Shown: one piece after another, positions 60,085 through 64,000 of the stretch
How the letters are laid out: the number at the start of each line of letters is the position of its first letter
Position numbering within the stretch: position 1 is the stretch's first letter
From: Caloramator sp. E03
Lineage (GTDB): Bacteria > Bacillota > Clostridia > Clostridiales > Caloramatoraceae
Direction: 5' to 3'
Length of the DNA: 64,000 nt
NCBI RefSeq assembly: GCF_006016075.1
Contig: NZ_CP040093.1
Location: forward strand, 1,175,069-1,239,068
Program-made: the position numbers and the translations under genes
Notes under the pieces: model-generated
Seen by the model: only the letters and a program-made list of their open reading frames with translations
Told to the model about the DNA's origin: nothing
The model's database searches: none

Positions 60085-60854
60085 TATGATGCAACCTCCT
60101 CGCCTATATACGCTTCTATGACGCTTGGATTTTTCTTAATTTCCTCCGGCTTCCCTTCTGCTATAATCTGCCCATGGTCAAGAACAGTTATATTTTCACA
60201 AAGATTCATAACAAACTTCATATCATGCTCTATAAGAAGTATTGAAAGATTAAACCTTTCTTTAACAAATTTAACCGTATCAAGCAATTCCATAGTCTCC
60301 TGAGGATTCATCCCTGCCGCAGGCTCATCCAAAAGAAGAAGTTTAGGGCTTGTAGCTAAAGCCCTTGCTATTTCAAGCCTTCTTTGTTTGCCGTAGGGCA
60401 GATTTTTAGCTAAATTTTCAGCATACTTATCAAGTTTAAATATCTTCAAAAGTTCCATTGCTTTTTCAGTTATTTCATTTTCTTCTCTATTAAATGAAGG
60501 TAATCTTAAAACACTTGATATAATACCATTTTTTGCTTTAAAATTATATGCTATTTTAACATTATCAAGAACTGTTAACTCTTTAAAAAGCCTTATATTT
60601 TGAAAAGTCCTTGCTAAACCTATTTTAGTGATCTCATTTGGCAGTAGCCCAACTATATCTTTTCCTTGAACTTTTATTTTTCCAGCGGTTGGTCTATATA
60701 CACCTGTGAGCATGTTAAAAACAGTTGTTTTCCCAGAACCATTTGGCCCAATAAGACCGTGTATTTCTCCTTCTTCAAGGGAAAGTTTAAACTCAGATAC
60801 AGCTTTTAATCCTCCAAAGTAAATTGTTAAATCTTCAACTGTTAGCAATTTCAT
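60084..60854 (-). CDS. livG: Branched-chain amino acid ABC transporter ATPase LivG
   Basis: 256 residues: Walker A GPNGSGKTTVFN, the LivG-type TFQNIRLFKELTVLDNV, signature LPYGKQRR, Walker B LLLLDEPAAGMNPQE, and the C-terminal PSVIEAYIGEE tail. It overlaps the livM end by 20 bp and is coupled to livF. Confidence 0.94.
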   Translation of the reverse strand: MKLLTVEDLTIYFGGLKAVSEFKLSLEEGEIHGLIGPNGSGKTTVFNMLTGVYRPTAGKIKVQGKDIVGLLPNEITKIGLARTFQNIRLFKELTVLDNVKIAYNFKAKNGIISSVLRLPSFNREENEITEKAMELLKIFKLDKYAENLAKNLPYGKQRRLEIARALATSPKLLLLDEPAAGMNPQETMELLDTVKFVKERFNLSILLIEHDMKFVMNLCENITVLDHGQIIAEGKPEEIKKNPSVIEAYIGEEVAS

Positions 60855-61821
60855 CTTTAACTTTCCCTCCCTTCATAAAAATTCTTGTTATCTTGTTATA
60901 AAGTCTAGATATAGATAAATCCCTGGAACCTAAAAGACCAGATGGTTTATATAACATTGTCAATATAAGAATTATTGGGAATATAATCATTCTATAGTCT
61001 TGCAGTTCCCTTAATAATTCCAATATAGTTGTAATTCCTGTAGCAGCTATTATCGATCCAAATAAATTCCCCATCCCTCCAATAACAACCATCATTACAA
61101 TATCAATTGACTTTAAAAATCCAAAGGATTGAGGGTTAATATACATTAAAAAGTGTGCATAAAGCCCTCCTGCAATTCCTGCAAAAAAAGAAGCTATTAC
61201 AAATGCAGTAAGTTTATATTTTGAAATATCAATTCCCATTGATTGAGCAGCAATTTCATCTTCACGAACTGCCTTTAATGCTCTTCCGTGTGTAGAGCGT
61301 ATAATATTTACAATAACCAAAACAGTTATAATAGTTGCTATATAGGTTGCTGTAAAGGTAGTTTTTTTAGGTATAGCCATCAATCCTCTTGCTCCACCTA
61401 CATAATCAATATTTACAAAAATAACTCTTATTATTTCACCGAAACCAAGTGTTGTAATACCAAGATAATCCCCTTTTAATCTTAATATTGGAAATCCTAT
61501 AACAAGTCCTATAATTGCCGCTCCAATTCCACCAATTATTAATGCAATTGGAAATGGTAATCCTAATTTAATTGATATTATAGCAGACAAATATCCTCCA
61601 ACTGACATAAACCCTGCATGACCAAGTGAAAACTGACCTGTTATTCCAAGAACAAGATTTAAGCTTACAGCAAGTATTATATTTATTCCAATAAAAATGA
61701 TTATCTGAACATAATAATCATTTAATATTCCAAAATAAATAAGAAGTTGTATAATAGAATAAACAATTACTGATGCAACTAAAATTATTAGATACTTATA
61801 TTTTTCGCTCAAATATATCAC
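60835..61821 (-). CDS. livM: Branched-chain amino acid ABC transporter permease LivM
   Basis: 328 residues with about nine membrane segments and the LivM motifs LGITGQFSLGHAGFMSVGGYLSA and GDYLGITTLGFGEIIRV; the C-terminus is cytoplasmic and basic. The frame opens at GTG 61821, but AGGTGAT overlaps it, so TTG 61812 may be the true start. It directly abuts the livH stop. Confidence 0.92.
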   Translation of the reverse strand: MIYLSEKYKYLIILVASVIVYSIIQLLIYFGILNDYYVQIIIFIGINIILAVSLNLVLGITGQFSLGHAGFMSVGGYLSAIISIKLGLPFPIALIIGGIGAAIIGLVIGFPILRLKGDYLGITTLGFGEIIRVIFVNIDYVGGARGLMAIPKKTTFTATYIATIITVLVIVNIIRSTHGRALKAVREDEIAAQSMGIDISKYKLTAFVIASFFAGIAGGLYAHFLMYINPQSFGFLKSIDIVMMVVIGGMGNLFGSIIAATGITTILELLRELQDYRMIIFPIILILTMLYKPSGLLGSRDLSISRLYNKITRIFMKGGKVKDEIANS

Positions 61822-62697
61822 CTACACTTTCTCGCTAGACTTTTTACCAAGAAGTCCGGAAGGTCTAAAAAGAAGTATAATTATTAAAATGCTAAATGCT
61901 ATGGCATCAGAAAATTTTGTTGATATAAATCCTTTTGTTAAAGATTCTGCAATACCCATTAACACTCCTCCAGCCATTGCACCAGGAATTACTCCTATTC
62001 CTCCAAGTACTGCTGCAGTAAAAGCTTTAAGTCCTGGCATGATTCCCATTAAAGGGTCTATCCTTTGATATAATACTCCAACTAATACTCCTCCTACTGC
62101 TGCAAGTGCTGATCCAATTCCAAAAGTATATGAAATTATCCTATCTATATCTATTCCCATTAGCCTTGCAGCATCCTTATCCTGGGACACAGCTCTCATT
62201 GCTTTCCCAACTTTAGTATTATGAACGATAAATGTAAGTAAGATCATAAGCCCAATAGATACACCAAGTGTCACAAGCTTTAGTGAATCGATTTCCAAAT
62301 TTCCTATAGTAACCATTTTTGATGTTAAAAGGCCAGGAAAACTTTTTGGATTAGGCCCTATTATTATTCTTACAAGATTTTCAAGTAATAAGGATATACC
62401 TATTGCTGTGATTAGAGCAGTTATTTTGGGAGCTTTTCTTATCGGTCTATATGCTAATCTTTCAATTGTCATACCGAGCAAAGCACATACAACCATCGCA
62501 GCAAGCAATGTTGGTACAAAAGATAAATTAAACATATTTGCAGCATAATAAGCTGCAAAGGCTCCAATCATGTAGATATCTCCATGGGCAAAATTTATAA
62601 GCTGTACAATACCGTAAACCATAGTATAACCTAAAGCTATTAATGCATAGACACTTCCAAGGGCAATTCCATTAATTAATTGCTGCATAAATATCAT
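61822..62697 (-). CDS. livH: Branched-chain amino acid ABC transporter permease LivH
   Basis: 291 residues: LINGIALGSVYALIALGYTMVYGIVQLINFAHGD at the N-terminus is diagnostic of LivH, and the permease loop MRAVSQDKDAARLMGIDIDR follows at about 168-187. About eight membrane segments. ATG 62697 or the internal ATG 9 bp later, both after GGGGA. It follows livK after a 71-bp gap holding a hairpin. Confidence 0.93.
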   Translation of the reverse strand: MIFMQQLINGIALGSVYALIALGYTMVYGIVQLINFAHGDIYMIGAFAAYYAANMFNLSFVPTLLAAMVVCALLGMTIERLAYRPIRKAPKITALITAIGISLLLENLVRIIIGPNPKSFPGLLTSKMVTIGNLEIDSLKLVTLGVSIGLMILLTFIVHNTKVGKAMRAVSQDKDAARLMGIDIDRIISYTFGIGSALAAVGGVLVGVLYQRIDPLMGIMPGLKAFTAAVLGGIGVIPGAMAGGVLMGIAESLTKGFISTKFSDAIAFSILIIILLFRPSGLLGKKSSEKV

Positions 62698-62726
62698 AGA
62701 ATATTTCCCCTTTCATTGTTTTTATA

Positions 62727-62757
62727 CCAAAAGAAGGCTTAAGTTGCCTTCTTTTGG
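62727..62757 (-). terminator. Intercistronic hairpin between livK and livH
   Basis: CCAAAAGAAGGC and GCCTTCTTTTGG are perfect 12-bp arms. On the minus strand they are followed by TATAAAAAC rather than a long T run, so it may stabilise livK mRNA or cause partial termination, raising binding-protein output. Confidence 0.65.
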
Positions 62758-62768
62758 CTTAGGAAAAC

Positions 62769-63950
62769 TTATGGATTTACCTTTCCAACAAATACTTGTT
62801 TCCCGTTTTCAATCTTTAGCATAACTGCTGGCTTTATTGGATTTCTATTTTCATCAAGTTTAATCTCACCAGTTACAGCTTTAAGATCTATTTTTTTCAA
62901 TGCTTCAGCAATTTTTTCTCCATCTGTGCTTCCCGCTTTCTTTATTGCTTCAAACATCATATTAGCTGCATCATATCCTAATGCTGCAAGTGCATCTGGA
63001 ACCTCATTATACTTAGCCTTATAATCATTTATAAATTTTACTACTTCAGGTGAAGTATCATCCTTGGAATAATGGTTACAGAAATATCCTCCTTCTACTG
63101 CTGTTCCTCCAATCTTCACTAAATCAGGTGAATCCCAGCCGTCACCTCCAAGGAATACAGACTTAAGTCCAAGCTGTCTTGCCTGTTTTGCAATAAGACC
63201 TACGTTCTGATAATAGTCCGTTAAAACAATTACGTCAGGAGGATTTTTCTTTATATTTGTAAGCTGAGCACTAAAATCGGTTTCTCCATTGTTATAACTT
63301 TCATAAGCTGTTACTTTACCACCAGATTTTTCAAATGCTGCCTTGAAATATTCTGCAAGACCTACAGTATAGTCATTTCCAACATCATACAATACAGCTG
63401 CTGTTTTAGCTTTTAAATTTTCTGTTGCAAATTTTGCTATAACTGTTCCTTGGAATGGATCTATAAAACATGCTCTAAAGGCATATTCATTACCTTTTTC
63501 TGATGTAAATTTGGGGTTTGTTGATGCTCCTGAAATCAATGGAATCTTATTTTGGGTTGCTACTGCTGCCATAGGTATTGATACCTTACTGGAAACAGAA
63601 CCTATAACTCCTACAACCTTATCGTTATTTATCAGCCTTTGAAGAACCGCAACACCTTGCTCTGGTTTGTTCTCATCATCCTGAACAATCAATTTAATCT
63701 TCTTTCCGTTTATTCCTCCCGCACTGTTAACCTGTTCAACTGCAAGTTCAATACCATTCTTAGTTGATTTTCCAAAGGTAGATATGTCTCCAGTAATAGG
63801 AATTACTGCTCCTATTTTTATTTCATCTCCTTCCTTATCGCTGCTACTGGTTGTACCGCTATTGTTTGATGTCTGTTTAGTACCACAAGATGTTAATACA
63901 AAAGCAACAACTATTATAGATGTTAATAAAGATAGTAATTTCTTTTTCAT
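62769..63950 (-). CDS. livK: Branched-chain amino acid-binding lipoprotein LivK
   Basis: 393 residues. Lipoprotein signal with lipobox VLTSC (Cys22), a Ser/Thr/Asn linker, then a Leu/Ile/Val-binding fold: IKIGAVIPITGDISTFGKSTKNG, VIGSVSSKVSIPMA and LISGASTNPKFTSE. Extracellular receptor for the LivHMGF importer. GGAGGAA precedes the ATG at 63950. The promoter probably lies in the last 50 bp of the window or beyond. Confidence 0.93.
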   Translation of the reverse strand: MKKKLLSLLTSIIVVAFVLTSCGTKQTSNNSGTTSSSDKEGDEIKIGAVIPITGDISTFGKSTKNGIELAVEQVNSAGGINGKKIKLIVQDDENKPEQGVAVLQRLINNDKVVGVIGSVSSKVSIPMAAVATQNKIPLISGASTNPKFTSEKGNEYAFRACFIDPFQGTVIAKFATENLKAKTAAVLYDVGNDYTVGLAEYFKAAFEKSGGKVTAYESYNNGETDFSAQLTNIKKNPPDVIVLTDYYQNVGLIAKQARQLGLKSVFLGGDGWDSPDLVKIGGTAVEGGYFCNHYSKDDTSPEVVKFINDYKAKYNEVPDALAALGYDAANMMFEAIKKAGSTDGEKIAEALKKIDLKAVTGEIKLDENRNPIKPAVMLKIENGKQVFVGKVNP

Positions 63951-64000
63951 ATAAATTCCTCCTTTTTAAACTTATATAAATTTTAATTAAATACAATAAA

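Overview
The window is AT-rich and reads as a chromosomal segment of a low-G+C anaerobic Firmicute (Clostridia). Supporting signs are strong AGGAGG-type ribosome binding sites, many TTG/GTG starts, a guanine riboswitch on xpt, Clostridium-type CoA transferase, thiolase and flavin/FeS ene-reductase genes, and no respiratory genes. No rRNA, tRNA or CRISPR array was seen.

Layout. 1-5024 (minus) is the visible part of a predicted anti-phage module: DUF499 ATPase, DUF3780 protein and a DUF1156 DNA methylase that runs off the left edge. 5.1-19.2 kb is accessory DNA: a HEPN-like gene remnant, an ECF sigma/DUF4179 anti-sigma pair, vWA and macro-domain genes, a YdcF-like protein, a permease, a two-component system and several orphans, with many dispersed repeats between them. 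19.6-20.5 kb and 54.0-54.9 kb are two REP-associated (RAYT, Y1/HUH) transposase genes, probably linked to the repeat family built on GGGACGGTTACTTATT. 22.4-27.9 kb is a guanine-riboswitch operon: xpt and a BMP-type nucleoside ABC importer.

28.0-48.5 kb is the most interesting part: a catabolic island that fits anaerobic degradation of flavonoids or acylphloroglucinols through phloroglucinol. It has two OFA-type MFS transporters, two FMN/4Fe-4S/FAD ene-reductases, a PhlG/phloretin-hydrolase-like C-C hydrolase, an SDR (candidate phloroglucinol reductase), a cyclase-family hydrolase (candidate dihydrophloroglucinol cyclohydrolase), a 3-hydroxyacyl-CoA-dehydrogenase-family enzyme (candidate 3-hydroxy-5-oxohexanoate dehydrogenase), a BKACE enzyme (candidate triacetate acetoacetate-lyase), an acetoacetate CoA-transferase pair and a thiolase. 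Control looks layered. A PAS/sigma-54 activator gene sits among four sigma-54 (-24/-12) promoter matches and shared TAATACA/TGTATTA dyads. A LysR gene has its own dyad. A PadR gene has an ATGT-N8-ACAT operator over the promoter of the transporter/ene-reductase pair.

49.7-53.4 kb is a spermidine/putrescine importer (potA, potB and a fused potC-potD). 55.4-56.6 kb is a two-gene ThrE-like exporter. 57.1-58.6 kb is a flavocytochrome-c-like FAD reductase. 59.4-63.95 kb is a complete livKHMGF branched-chain amino acid importer operon.

The non-coding DNA is unusually rich: seven copies of a ~230-bp composite repeat, a second ~110-bp version, GGTGCCTGGCACC palindromes, hairpins that cover the transposase ribosome binding sites, and two diverged copies (about 12.3-12.55 kb and 22.1-22.4 kb) of a ~270-nt sequence that looks like an undescribed structured RNA or mobile RNA element.
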